Assembly: GCA_000444245.1 (NCBI GenBank)
Contig: ATSW01006680.1
Location: 1 to 20,935 of the forward strand
Length of the DNA stretch: 20,935 bases
DNA from: Botryllus schlosseri
Lineage: Eukaryota > Chordata > Ascidiacea > Stolidobranchia > Styelidae
Direction of reading: 5' to 3'
Part shown: positions 9,141 to 19,351 of the stretch, piece by piece
Layout of the letters: every line of letters begins with the position of its first letter
Numbering within the stretch: the first letter of the stretch is position 1
Made by a program: the position numbers and the translations under genes
Notes under the pieces: model-generated
What the model was told of the DNA's origin: nothing
Database searches by the model: none
The model's input: the letters and a program-made list of their open reading frames with translations, nothing else

Positions 9141-12100
9141 TTGAATCAAACATATATCTGTCAGCCTCGAGCGTGAGAGTTCAAAGGCTCGTGGCAATTC
9201 GAATATTGAATTTGATGTCGTTATGTTGTTCCATGACGTTGTAATGAAAGACTTACTTTACTTTAATTGTTCAATAGTTTTTCCTGTTTACAATTATAAT
9301 ATTGCTGTATGCAACGCCCCGAACACTTTGTGAAATCGGTTTCAAAGTGAATTATAGATACCTTGGGATTGAGCCAAGGAACACTGTTTCAGTATTATAT
9401 TAGGAAGGCCCCGATTGAATATGTCACTTACGGGAAGTTCTAAAACATTGGCTTGTTCGTCTGTATAGCAGATAATTTCCCCGAAAACTATATGATTACG
9501 TAAAAATTTCGAATGGATATGAATGCTGGAAATATTTCAATATTCCCTATCCGCCTGGCACCTAAATGATTTCATTGAATTTAATGAACTGTTTAGCTAT
9601 GCAATTATACATATACATTTTACACACTGTACCATGACAGATTAATAGATCATCAGTAAATCTATCTTCGCATATTATTCCATTCTGTATGTTCGCGGCC
9701 GATCGCCCACAGTTTTTGCATAGGTTTTTCATTGAAATCGGTATTCAACTGCTTAAATTCCCATGCTGCAATACTAAACAAATAAATATAATATATCCGC
9801 GGCGTGATACATGATTCACTTCGGATGTTCTTCGCCATTAACGTAATCTCTCATAACAGTTTAACTTAACAAGTTTAACATCTTTATAACTTAAATATCT
9901 GTACATCTATTACAACTACAATACCTAACCATCTATATATGAGTTTCTGTGTCGTTGGCGACATACGGTTACGTGACTGATATTCTAGCCTCAGTGCGAA
10001 ACCCACTGTGTGTGAAATGTTAATTTTCCAAATGTGAAAAGCCTCCATTTTCGGGATACCGTGCAGTAAGCAAAGACGAATTCTGCTAACAAAATACGAA
10101 TTTTCACATTCTTGCTGACTCGAACCGGAGAAAAGCTTGTTAAATTCGATCGTATCTCATAATTTGTTTCGTTCCGTTTGTACTACAATATGCCTAATCG
10201 TGCTGCTGTTTTAATTTAGAAACGACAAGATATTTGCTATATCGATGAACGACAATGTATCCGTAATAAAATTGGCGTTTTACAAGATATAATAAAGTTA
10301 TGATTAGGCTAGATATAATGCATATCATTGCATAGGTAACCGAAACAGGTTGAGAATATCCCATTACTATATGGAAGAAGTTACCACACCTAATAGTCAC
10401 GATTCACGCAACAACAAATAGCTTCCTGTTCAATATTCATGCAACAGTTAGTACAGCGGATCTCTTCAGGAATGTGTATTATGACGTGCAGATATTACAA
10501 TGATTTTCATGAATCCATTCCCAGATTTCGAAACAGCTTGATACCTTAATAATAGGTGTGTATCAAAATTCGTTCAAGTCTGAATTAGAATGATACACAT
10601 TGGTTTGACTAAAAATACAGCGGTCACGTATGTAATCAGATCTGTGTAACGTCAGAATGCGACCCGTGCAACGCTACATTATCCACCGACTTACCGCAAC
10701 ATGACAAGGGTAATAAGTTGTGCGGTAATTGCCCTTTGAAGCTAACCTGACATCTTTAAACTTTCAGAGGGGATTAGCAGACGAATGATTAAGTTAGTTG
10801 TGGTTGTTGTTGTGGCCAACGTCACAGAGGTCTCTACATTTAAGCCGTTATGGCGTGTCAATTCACATGTCGCTCTCTGAGACGGACTATGGGGCTGGAA
10901 GTGAGTGAGTGGTAAAAACACAAACAGCCTGATGCGCGTCTTTAAATGTGATACCACAATGGAATCTTCACGTTTATGTCCTAGAAGCACTATCTTCCAC
11001 TATCAATCGTGTTTGTCTGTCTTAGCCTCTGCGTATTACACTATTATATATATTATAAATGCGAAATTTAACTAATTATTGTGAAGACGGTGGGGTGGGG
11101 CGGTTGCGGACCCAATGCGTAAGCCTAATCGAATAGCATCATTGAAAATCACAAATGTTTCAAGATGTTTTACACCCGTTATTTCCTTGCAATCCGAACA
11201 CTTATTGCATTTGTATTACCTGTTGCGAATACGGCTCCAAGCAAAGGCAGTATGCAGGGCCCTCTCGGCAAAACGGGGTTATCTTCGTGTTCAAATTAAT
11301 TCAAACAACAAGCTTACAAAATATTTCGGCTGCAGACCACAAAATAAAACAACTATTTGCACATCAAACTAAATCACTTTTGCGAACGCACAAACAAAAG
11401 TCTCCAATGTGGTCACTGTCCATTTCTCAGTGAGATGCAAGTTGCTCTGTGACTGTAATTTACGCGCGTAAACACCGAGCAGCATTGTACAAACCGTACG
11501 CAAATTACAACCCTGCTGTCAAAGCTCACACGCGCAAATTTGGATAAAACTACATTTAGATGTTTTGCTGTAATGAAATGTGCAGTTGGACTGAAATTAG
11601 CTTCATAAAACCGCGACTTGAAGCGTGCCTTCTTGTTATTATGCCGCAAAGCGCAACGGTCAATTAACGCTTGACATCATAATATCGTGACTGGCGGATT
11701 GCATTTTAATTTCGCGGTTTCATCAAGTCGAACAGTCGAAAGAGGCCGCTTTAACGTGACACCGTCGCGATGAATCGTTACAATCAGCAGTGAAATTTTA
11801 CCAATTGTGGAAGCTAATTTATATATCACCTATATTTTATCAAACGCGATGATCGTGTCGGTTTTCGGGTCAGCTTATCTCCGTCTCGTGATTAGAGAGC
11901 ATAAATATCCTTTTAAGTCGTCGACATCAAATACTGAATCTTGAAGAATCTGGTTCTGAACGTCTGGAAGATACACGAGTACCTTTACTCGGAACGCAAT
12001 ATTCCAGAATGATACAAGAAATGCATTCACATCAAAAACCAACAACAAATAATGCTCATGATCAAAGGTACACAATGCTACTTCGCCGTAACACATTCCC

Positions 12101-13640
12101 GAATGCGACTGATGTGAGGGTTGTATTATTTGAAATATTTTAGTTGTATTATTATTATTTTCGATATTTATCTTTGGTATTTTATTTTATACTGACTCTT
12201 CGCATCTGCTATATTGCACTAAATTGTTGCAAGTCAATAATTATATGTGCAGTACCTATGCACTATACAGATAAAATGCTCTTCGTTATTTTTTTCATGT
12301 TTTCAGTCTGAACTATAATTACGATGACACCATGTATAGTATACGTACATTTAAATCTATTTTTAAACTCAAATTCATGGAGCGATTTAGGCAGTTTACG
12401 AACGAATTCCGGCAATGTCAAGTCCAGGAAGCAGTCGACAGCAAATATTGGGACTCTGCAATTAAGACGCGGGGAAATAAAAACAAATCAGGGTGAACCC
12501 ACTTTTACGATGGTCTCCGTGAGATTGGCTGCCCAGTATTAATACCCCTATTCCCCCCGGACCCACCTTGCCACACATCTAATCTTCAACATCCATACAA
12601 CCACAATGAATGTAGTGACATTATCATGAAAACAGTGAAACTGCTTAGGAAGCCATATACTTGTGTAATTTTATAAATATTATATACGTTTGGATATTAT
12701 CTTACAAGAATCTTTTAATCAAGTCTTGACATCAAAGCCGATAACCGCACCGCGATTTAAATGTGCTTGCTAATCCTTTTCGTATCAATGTTCCTGTCGC
12801 AATCAATCAGTCAAATGTCCACGGGGTGTTTTGCATCAGGTGCTGTCACTCCATCGCCACGTAGAAATCCGATTACGGTAAATTGAGATTTATCAGTGAT
12901 CCTTCCGACTGCGCGCAACCATCTCAGTTTGAAAATCCGATGCGACAAATTTGAAGGAGGCGCGGTTTCTTATTGTAAGCTTCGACTTTATTAAATTTCA
13001 AATTCTCGTAAAATTCCCGGCGAATGCGCCGTTTGTAATTGCGTGCATGAACTTACGGACCCAGTCTGCGGAGTAAACACTATATATGCTTGGATAGTAC
13101 AGGGAGTATTTCGCCGATTTCCACCATATCGTACACGGTGTAGATCAGGTAAATAGCATTTTTCGGTAACATATTTTGTTTTCACATCGATTTAAATGGG
13201 TCAAACCGAGTGAAATACATAATACACTATTACTTAAGTAGATAAATCCAAGAATGCAATGGATTCTGATAATTTTTGTCACGTTTTGCGCCTTTTTAGG
13301 GTGGACACGAAAACCGAACCCAAATCTCACCTGGGCTATACTGTATCTCTATACGAATTATTGCGTTCGACTCGTTTTCAGCCGGTGGAATGAGTGTGAG
13401 GCGAAATTAGGTAACAGAAGGCGTCGTTTGTCTTATTTCCCCACTCCAACGCCCAAATATCTGAAATATACGATTTCAATTTACAGTGCAGAAGCGGTAA
13501 TACGCGTACGGGGATGCATTATACGATATCTTTTGATGAGTTTAGTGAAATGGGTTCCTATTGTTCTCCCTGAGAATCCTGAATTGATGTCAGCATTTTA
13601 ATTCAAACTTCATCTTGAGTTGTACAACGTCCGGAAAATA
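9141..13640. other. Long stretch without recognisable genes
   Basis: About 4.5 kb of AT-leaning DNA. I read the frames on both strands and found only short ORFs with no familiar motifs. No paired transposon ends were seen. Small structures present are a hairpin at 10557-10599 (arms TGTGTATCA and TGATACACA, with an inner AATTC/GAATT stem) and a G-rich run near 11090-11110. It may be intergenic, or an intron of a gene whose exons are outside or unrecognised. Confidence 0.5.
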
Positions 13641-13654
13641 AGCCCGAGGTCACA

Positions 13655-13740
13655 TACACTTGGTGCCGAGTAATGCAGTGGTATGCTCCACTGCTGTAAC
13701 ACCAATGGGCCGCGGGTTCCAGTCCGCAGTGGTCAACTCT
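13655..13740 (+). repeat. tRNA-derived SINE head or tRNA pseudogene
   Basis: An internal RNA polymerase III promoter pair is visible. The A-box-like TAATGCAGTGG lies at 13671-13681 and the B-box-like GGTTCCAGTCC at 13715-13725 (10 of 11 positions match GGTTCGANTCC), 33 bp apart as in tRNA genes. A T-arm-like GCGG/CCGC stem surrounds the B box, and the segment between the boxes contains CCACTG/CAATGG, which can pair with one mismatch around a loop with CTGTAAC. Acceptor-stem pairing is poor, so it is not a working tRNA gene. A short SINE head or a decayed tRNA copy fits best. The tail and TSD are not identifiable. Confidence 0.5.
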
Positions 13741-13778
13741 AGAATTCATTAACCGGATTTGAATGTTTATCTACATAG

Positions 13779-14418
13779 CAGGGGTTCACCAATCATTTTG
13801 CACCGTGGCACCCATTGAAAATTGCGGTAATTAAATGTCGTCCCCTATAATTGTTGCAACATTTTGAAAAATTTAGGAAACGACATTTTAATTAAAAACT
13901 GGTGTATACAGTAACCTGTAGTTAATATGATAAAATTATATAAATGCATCACACAATAAGCACGATTGTACCTTGATTAGTTATTACATATTCAGTAAAG
14001 GTGATGGTTGGCCTTGTTTTTTCTCTGACAATGTCTTAATTGTTGGTTTGGTGATTGAAAGAGTTAGCCGCCTGTCATATTGAATATCTAAGACACTGCG
14101 CTGCTTTGTCCTCAGAGGTAACATTGCCGAAACTACAATTTCACAACGATATGTTGATGGGAAATTCACAGCAATGGCAGGACAACTCCATTAGGCTTAG
14201 GGTATACGTTAGTTTTTACCAAAATGTGATCAAACTGTATGTTTTCCCGAGTTCTATCGGGTTGCGGTCTCTTCTTACTGCTTATATACTTCACTTTTTG
14301 TATTGAATTTTAATTTATTTAGTTTGTTATTGTGGAAAAGACTTATAGATGATAAGTGCTTTCAAATTCTGTATCCCCCCTTTAAAAAGACCCATCGTCT
14401 CCAGGTCAGGAACCCCTG
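13779..14418. mobile_element. Non-autonomous hAT element, CAGGGGTTC ends
   Basis: The left end CAGGGGTTCACCAATC and the right end, which reads inward as CAGGGGTTCCTGACC, share the hAT-type terminal CAGGGGTTC. The flanks are ATCTACATAG on the left and ATCTACAG on the right, an 8-bp target-site duplication differing by a 2-bp indel. The left part continues with TTTGCACCGTGGCACCC, a familiar subterminal hAT motif. The element is 640 bp and carries no transposase; the short ORFs inside it have no recognisable motif. It lies just beyond the tRNA-like SINE head. Confidence 0.82.
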
Positions 14419-14534
14419 ATCTACAGGCTATTTATCGACATTCGATCCACATCACGCGGGGTCTAATAAAAAACTAGAACGAGGGCGGGTCGTGCTATAA
14501 GTCGGCAGCTCGGGAATCATAATAAAGACCCGCG

Positions 14535-14690
14535 TTACGGTGCGCAATGACCAGACCATTGACCAAAGGTGGCCAGTAACAAATTACTTTTTCGGGAGTC
14601 GGTCTTGCCTTCCTGTACCATTTGACCGTACGACCATTGACCATGATGCCATACTAACAATACTAATGCAACAATAACAACACGTCCCAT
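14535..14690 (-). other. Tentative small secreted-peptide ORF (51 codons)
   Basis: From the ATG at 14688-14690 the frame encodes a basic start (MGR), a hydrophobic core (VVIVALVLLVW) and a polar end (HHGQWSYGQ), which has the form of a signal peptide. It then runs MVQEGKTDSRK and ends with GQWSGHCAP. The QWSYG piece after the hydrophobic core recalls GnRH precursors (QHWSYG), but the conserved His at position 2 and the Gly-Lys-Arg processing site are missing. The open frame extends upstream without an ATG at its start. The DNA holds a repeated GACCATTGACCA, which alone could explain the two QWS motifs. Most likely chance; kept for its signal-peptide shape. Confidence 0.15.
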
Positions 14691-15271
14691 ACGACTTCCG
14701 ATGTCGCGAGACTCCCAACATCTTCCCGGAAGTCTGGAAATCAACAGAATAGACATATCGCCGGGTTCCTCCGCTATGACTTTACATCCGTAATCCTTTA
14801 ATGAAAAGTTGGACCTTACCTGTTCCGCGATTCCAGAAACTGAACTCGAACGAATCAAAAAGCCGGGTTGAGACCACACACTTGTACATACCAAAAATCA
14901 CAAAGGCATATACGTGTTTAGCATCAGTTAACGGACGAAGAATAATGGATTTAGTGACATTACATATCAACCACTTAAATTACACGGAAAAACCTCATAC
15001 ATGTCAATTGCTCACCCACTTCAGTGTATATCGTAGACATCAACGCCGCTAATCTCACGTCAATCAGCGACAGGACTAGACTTTCGCTACTCGTAGAACC
15101 GCGGGGTTGTTTACACCGACGCGTAGTCTTGGAGGACTGTTCGAAACTTTTGACTTGCGAGAATGCGCGGTGAATCAAAAACGTGCAAAGGGAGTTGGTT
15201 AAATGGTTAGACGTACGAAATGCTGTGAGTTAACATTCAAGCAGATATCGACACCTGTATTCCGTACCTCA
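14691..15271. other. Spacer without recognisable content
   Basis: Apart from short unrelated ORFs, nothing in this stretch could be identified as a gene, paired repeat or RNA. Confidence 0.45.
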
Positions 15272-15527
15272 AGTGGGGAACAGTATCTCGCCGGCTATCC
15301 GACAATGGCCGAGCATATCTATTCCCATCGACCACATTCAAGTCGAAGTGCAAGCAGTTTCTACTGAATAAATATTATAGTCAGCTCTCAAGATTACCGG
15401 ACCATGATCTGACATAGTAACCTCGCCTATCGACACATGCATCATTTATTTTTATCGCTAATTGTTTTATGATATCGTTTATCTCTTTCCATTCAGTATG
15501 CATGCCTAATATTTTCATGCTATATGC
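15272..15527 (+). mobile_element. Second 3' fragment of the same LINE family
   Basis: GGAACAGTATCTCGCCGG, CACATTCAAGTCGAAGTGCA, CTCAAGATTACCGGACCAT and CATTCAGTATGCATGCCT match the LINE at 1162-1375 in order and orientation. It covers the end of the reverse-transcriptase ORF and the start of the 3' UTR. A short extra segment after GAGCAT and many substitutions mark it as older than the copy at 785-1527. It breaks off at 15527, where a hAT-like end begins. Confidence 0.8.
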
Positions 15528-15733
15528 CAGGGGTGGCCAACTCGCGCGGTAATTATCGAAATTAGATATTTTTTTTTTTAATGAATTGACCACGTAATAA
15601 ATTATTTATTGTGAACTTACAAGTTCAGCAAAGCCTTTGATTAGCCTGACCACGAAATTTGGGATATTGATGACATAAAAAGAAACAGGAACGACACATT
15701 GGCGTATCCAGGTGCGGCGAAATGGTTCATGCC
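15528..15733. mobile_element. Possible hAT left end, CAGGGGTGGCCAAC, without partner end
   Basis: CAGGGGTGGCCAAC is a common hAT terminus and starts exactly where similarity to the LINE stops. No inverted partner was found downstream, so the extent is unknown and the end shown is only the start of the next element. A variant of the same terminus occurs at 4299. Confidence 0.4.
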
Positions 15734-15919
15734 CAATGTTCACTCTAATTTTTCACGAGTCTGCGCGCACTCACCAACTCACTGCGCGGTCCCTTGAACA
15801 ACAGAGCGTAACGACTATAAAACAGGATCATCACTTCGGATTCAGCGTAGATTTTCTGTGCGCAGAGACCGTGTCAGCACTGTGCAATTGCGCACGTCCG
15901 CAGCTTAGATGGAACATTG
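15734..15919. mobile_element. 186-bp hAT-like MITE, CAATGTTC ends
   Basis: The left end is CAATGTTCACTCTAA; the right end reads inward as CAATGTTCCATCTAAG. The flanking 8-mers TTCATGCC (15726-15733) and GTCATGCC (15920-15927) match at 7 of 8 positions, as expected for a hAT target-site duplication. The interior has several GCGC-rich words (CTGCGCGCACTC, TGCGCGG, TTGCGCACG) and no coding capacity. Confidence 0.85.
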
Positions 15920-16190
15920 GTCATGCCCCACACATTTTCGTAAATCTTTGTAAATTAACATAACTAGATTATATCGCAGAAGATTGATTTCTCTAGATTT
16001 CTTGCTTTTAGTAATAATCCTAAAAAATTAAGAGTCACTTATAATATACAGAGTCGAGTCTAACTACATATTCGCAATTATCAGAAACTGGATATTCACG
16101 GTGTCATTTGACCCCGTTGGGATGCTTCAGTCCAATGGTGTGCAGGCCACAGAGCATTTCGGGGTCAGTCGGATCCTCGCCAGAACACAC

Positions 16191-16780
16191 CAAGATTTAA
16201 AAAATGTCGGTAAACATGCGACTCCGCGAGTTACCTCCCAGAAGGATCGTCAGCAATGAACATTTCACCCAAATTGAACAATAGCCAAAATGGCCGAATA
16301 CTCCTGTCATTGAAATCTGAGCTCCACGGTACAAATGTGACCTGCAATACGTGCAATATATGCAAGTACCGATACTTCGACCGAATTCATTCGTTAACCT
16401 GGAAATATTTCGAGCTTCGCGCGGTTGGAACATTAATGCACGCAGATTATTCATGAGATGAATGTCAGCGATTTTTCCAAGATTTATAAAATATCAACAA
16501 ACATGCGTGAGTGTACCCCGAGAAGGATCGTCAGCGATGAACTTTTGGCCCAAAATGTTGGACGGAGGTAGGCCGAAACCTGACCAGGCGCCATACACTC
16601 CTGTCATTGCAATCCGAGCACCGTGGTACAAATGTCACCTTCAATATATGGAAGTACCGATATTTTGATCGAATTCGTTCGTTAACTTTGAATATCGTCG
16701 CGCCTCGCGCGGCTAGAACATGAATGTACAATGCACATTGCACATTGATTCTTCATGACCGAAATTTCAGCGATTTTGGT
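16191..16780. repeat. Imperfect tandem duplication, period about 287 bp
   Basis: Unit A (16191-16477) and unit B (16478 to about 16780) align end to end. Shared landmarks in the same order are CAAGATTTA, AAACATGCG, GAAGGATCGTCAGC, ATGAAC, ACTCCTGTCATTG, GGTACAAATGT, AAGTACCGATA, TTCGTTCGTTAAC (A has TTCATTCGTTAAC), a GCGCGGYTRGAACAT block, TTCATGA and TCAGCGATTTT. Differences include small indels and many substitutions, so the duplication is not recent. The frames of the two units do not encode a common protein, so this is duplicated non-coding DNA. Confidence 0.85.
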
Positions 16781-17562
16781 GCGTAGTGAGATAAGCCCTG
16801 TGTTCACCAAAACATAATCGAGCTCAAAACAAAAAGCCATCAATCGTCAAGTGGTCCACGCAATGATTTGAAAAATCGCTATATTGGCTACGCTAGATTA
16901 CACTTTGAACACTGGATGTGAAATAATTTTCAATTGCCATGTGACATTTCGAGAAACTTGGTCATTGTACCAGATTTTGACTTGGATTTTACTATGATAC
17001 ACTGTAAATGAAAACCTTGTATTTTACCATTTTCCACCATAGAGTTACTGCAAATAAATGTCACTTTTCTGTACAAAAAGCATATCCGGAGGAAGTAGAA
17101 ACTTCCCGAAAAATGTGTCTGCGAAACAGAATCAACAGCGCCAACTACCGTCTGATGTTCATCACTACAGGATATATTTCATACTATTGATCAGCAGGTT
17201 AAGGAATCTGTTGTTTTACCTCTTCAGCAGATAAATATAGCACTAAATTATAGAATCTTTGTTGTCGGGCTCGTAAAAAATCAATTTGCGCGTGATTTAT
17301 GACCTCAACTCTAAGCGATGTACAACGTACCATGTACATGTTCAAATTTCACTGTACTCTCTGCTATGTACAAATGCCAATTGCGTACGGTCATTTCAAT
17401 GATGACATGTGAGCGACACAGTTCTCTACCCTAGAGTTATTATCTCGATACGACAGATTATATGTCAGCATCGTCAGAAGCTAGCCTTCCCGCCGACAAT
17501 AGGTTTTATCGTCTCCGAAGTCAATAGTAATATGATACTAGTTGGACAAATGCCTGTCTCGC
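16781..17562. other. 5' flank of the calmodulin-like gene
   Basis: No gene is visible. The final 100 bp hold the presumed promoter of the downstream gene. A few palindromic words (for example GTACATGTTC near 17335) are present, but none is convincing as a known site. Confidence 0.4.
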
Positions 17563-17572
17563 AATAAAAGGC
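17563..17572 (+). promoter_or_regulatory. TATA-like element of the calmodulin-like gene
   Basis: AATAAAAGGC is a TATA-like box about 50 bp before the start codon at 17623. Initiation about 30 bp downstream would give a 5' UTR of roughly 30 nt. The match is not the strict TATAAA consensus. Confidence 0.3.
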
Positions 17573-17622
17573 TGGCTAGGTACCGCGTATCGCTGACAAA
17601 CTTACGAAACGAACGGGGTGAC

Positions 17623-19351
17623 ATGGCTGCTGAAGAACTCACCGACGAGCAAACTGTTGCTTTCAGAGAGGCTTTCGCTAAATTCGATGTGGAAGGAAGC
17701 CAACACGTTGCAACTGAGAATATTGGGAGTGTTCTCAGAGCAGCCGGTCAAGCTCCTACAGAGGCTGAAGTAAAAGAGTATCAAAAGGTGGGATCAAATT
17801 GAATACATTTCATGCATAGCCCTAACCTCAATCCTCCACATGTGGTTTAAAACTGTCGACGGTATTTGTACGCTTTACATTTACAAAACTAATTATAGGA
17901 TGGTGGGCCTATAACAATTGTGCCACAGTCCCCCTGAAATTGGTGCAGATACTCATTCTCATCGGCGGAGTGCTGTCGAAACATGCGAAAGTGAGATTAG
18001 GTCATCTGTTACCCTCGATTATTATTATTCGCATTCTTCTGAGGAAGTCACATTTGGTCATACAACTGTTGATAGAAAAAGTTCTGTTGAATTCTTGCTG
18101 GCGATTGTCAGTCGAAATTATTCGGGTTCATTTTAATATGAATATATGATTCAATTGTATAATGAATTTTTGTACCTTCAAGAGTCTCTTACGCAACCGA
18201 TCGTAGACTTGAACGACGGCATAAGAGTCTCTCCAAATATACTTCCGTTATTACCTAGCAATTCTTGACATAGTCGCTACATAAAAAGTCGTTTCTATGA
18301 TCACGCGTCCCCTGATACGGTATATTTTCGATGATCAGACATGGGGCGATCAATGTAATCGATTGTTATGATTATTTATAAAACGCGCATTTACGATTAT
18401 AGCAACATATCACATTAGTCGATTACGATTGCATGGAAATGCTAACCGTCGTAATCAATTACGAATCGCGATTATCTGATACCTGGTTGTGATAAAGCCA
18501 ATCGAGGCATCAAATTACGGGAAGAAAGTCTTCACACGGTAATTCCTGACTGCATAGTAGTTCGTCACACGCGTCATTTCGATATTCACAAAAACATATA
18601 GGCTGCTCTTGCTATAGCTACTCGAACCTAATCAATACTCGACTGTTACGCCCAGCCATACTCATTAGTAGATCTGAGTCGGAGACAACGCGTTAGTTAG
18701 GTAACTTTACGCATTTCTGCAGGAGCTGGATTCCAAAGACTCTGGCGAGGTTGGATATCAGCCACTGCTCGATCATTATGCGAAGATTATGAAGTCCAAG
18801 TTCGACATGGATGATGAAATAGCCGCCGCTTTCAGGTAAATCAATATCTATATATTATATGCTCAGCCCTTCAATCACGTGTGTCCGCGATGTACAAGTA
18901 TAAGATGTACAAGAATAATAAGTTGTTTGGGTGAGATCTGAGATCAACATTCGGATAAGTTATGGCCATTTATTCATTGTGCTTGTATTCGCGGGCGATA
19001 TATTGATATCACTGTTACTGTGGCATCACTCCCTTAATCAAAGAGATTCAGGCCCGCTCTCTCAAAGCCTACCTGTTTGCTAATTTACGTACGCCATCGT
19101 ATGAATGTTAGTTATTGCCCCGTCTTACAATATAACGCATATCCGACTTTGCTTGGACGCCTCTTTAGAGTTTTGGACAAAGACCTCGACGGTATCATCA
19201 GCGCTTCGGATCTCAGCATTATTTGACGACGCTCGGGGAAGTATTGAATCAAGAGGAAATCGATGAGCTTATTAAAGATGCCGACGCTAGTGGAGATGGG
19301 AAAATTAATTATCAGGAATTTTGCTACGTTTTGTTAAGCGATAACTTGTAA
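17623..19351 (+). CDS. Calmodulin-like EF-hand protein, three exons, one frame break in exon 3
   Basis: Exons are 17623-17787 (55 codons, ends AAG|GTGGGA), 18723-18835 (after TTCTGCAG, ends CAG|GTAAAT) and 19169-19351 (after CTCTTTAG). The start is the first in-frame ATG, with a good context (GACATGG), and the protein begins MAAEELTDEQ like calmodulin. The total is about 153 residues against 149 for calmodulin, with the same four EF-hand layout. EF1 (22-33) lacks the bidentate Glu at position 12 (Asn) and Gly at position 6 (Gln). EF2 (58-69) has Lys at position 3 and Pro at 12. EF3 (96-107) has Asp at 12. EF4 (132-143) is canonical. In exon 3 the frame entering as VLDKDLDGIISASDL meets TGA at 19224-19226; the matching continuation QHYLTTLGEVLNQEEIDEL lies in another frame, as if one C were missing near 19212-19214. 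This is either an assembly error, a null allele or a recent pseudogene. Probable role: intracellular Ca2+ sensor or light-chain-like adaptor. Confidence 0.85.
17788..18722 (+). other. Intron 1 of the calmodulin-like gene
   Basis: A 935-bp GT-AG intron in phase 0. It contains a loose inverted repeat of GTAATYGATT type (18355-18374 against 18443-18462, about 14 of 20 positions) and several TAATCG words between, perhaps a decayed MITE. Short ORFs inside have no recognisable content. Confidence 0.7.
18836..19168 (+). other. Intron 2 of the calmodulin-like gene
   Basis: A 333-bp GT-AG intron that splits an Arg codon (AG|A) between the second EF-hand pair linker and EF3. No elements were recognised inside. 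Confidence 0.72.

Noticed and set aside
13254-13601. 115-codon ORF with a hydrophobic N-terminus
   Set aside because: No recognisable domain, composition like the surrounding DNA, and no supporting promoter or splice signals; chance is the simplest explanation.
16197-16743. Minus-strand ORFs in the tandem duplication as duplicated exons
   Set aside because: The two units do not give similar proteins in corresponding frames, so coding constraint is not supported.
17542-17622. 27-residue N-terminal extension of the calmodulin-like protein
   Set aside because: The frame begins at TTG, not ATG. The first in-frame ATG is at 17623, has a good start context and matches the calmodulin N-terminus.
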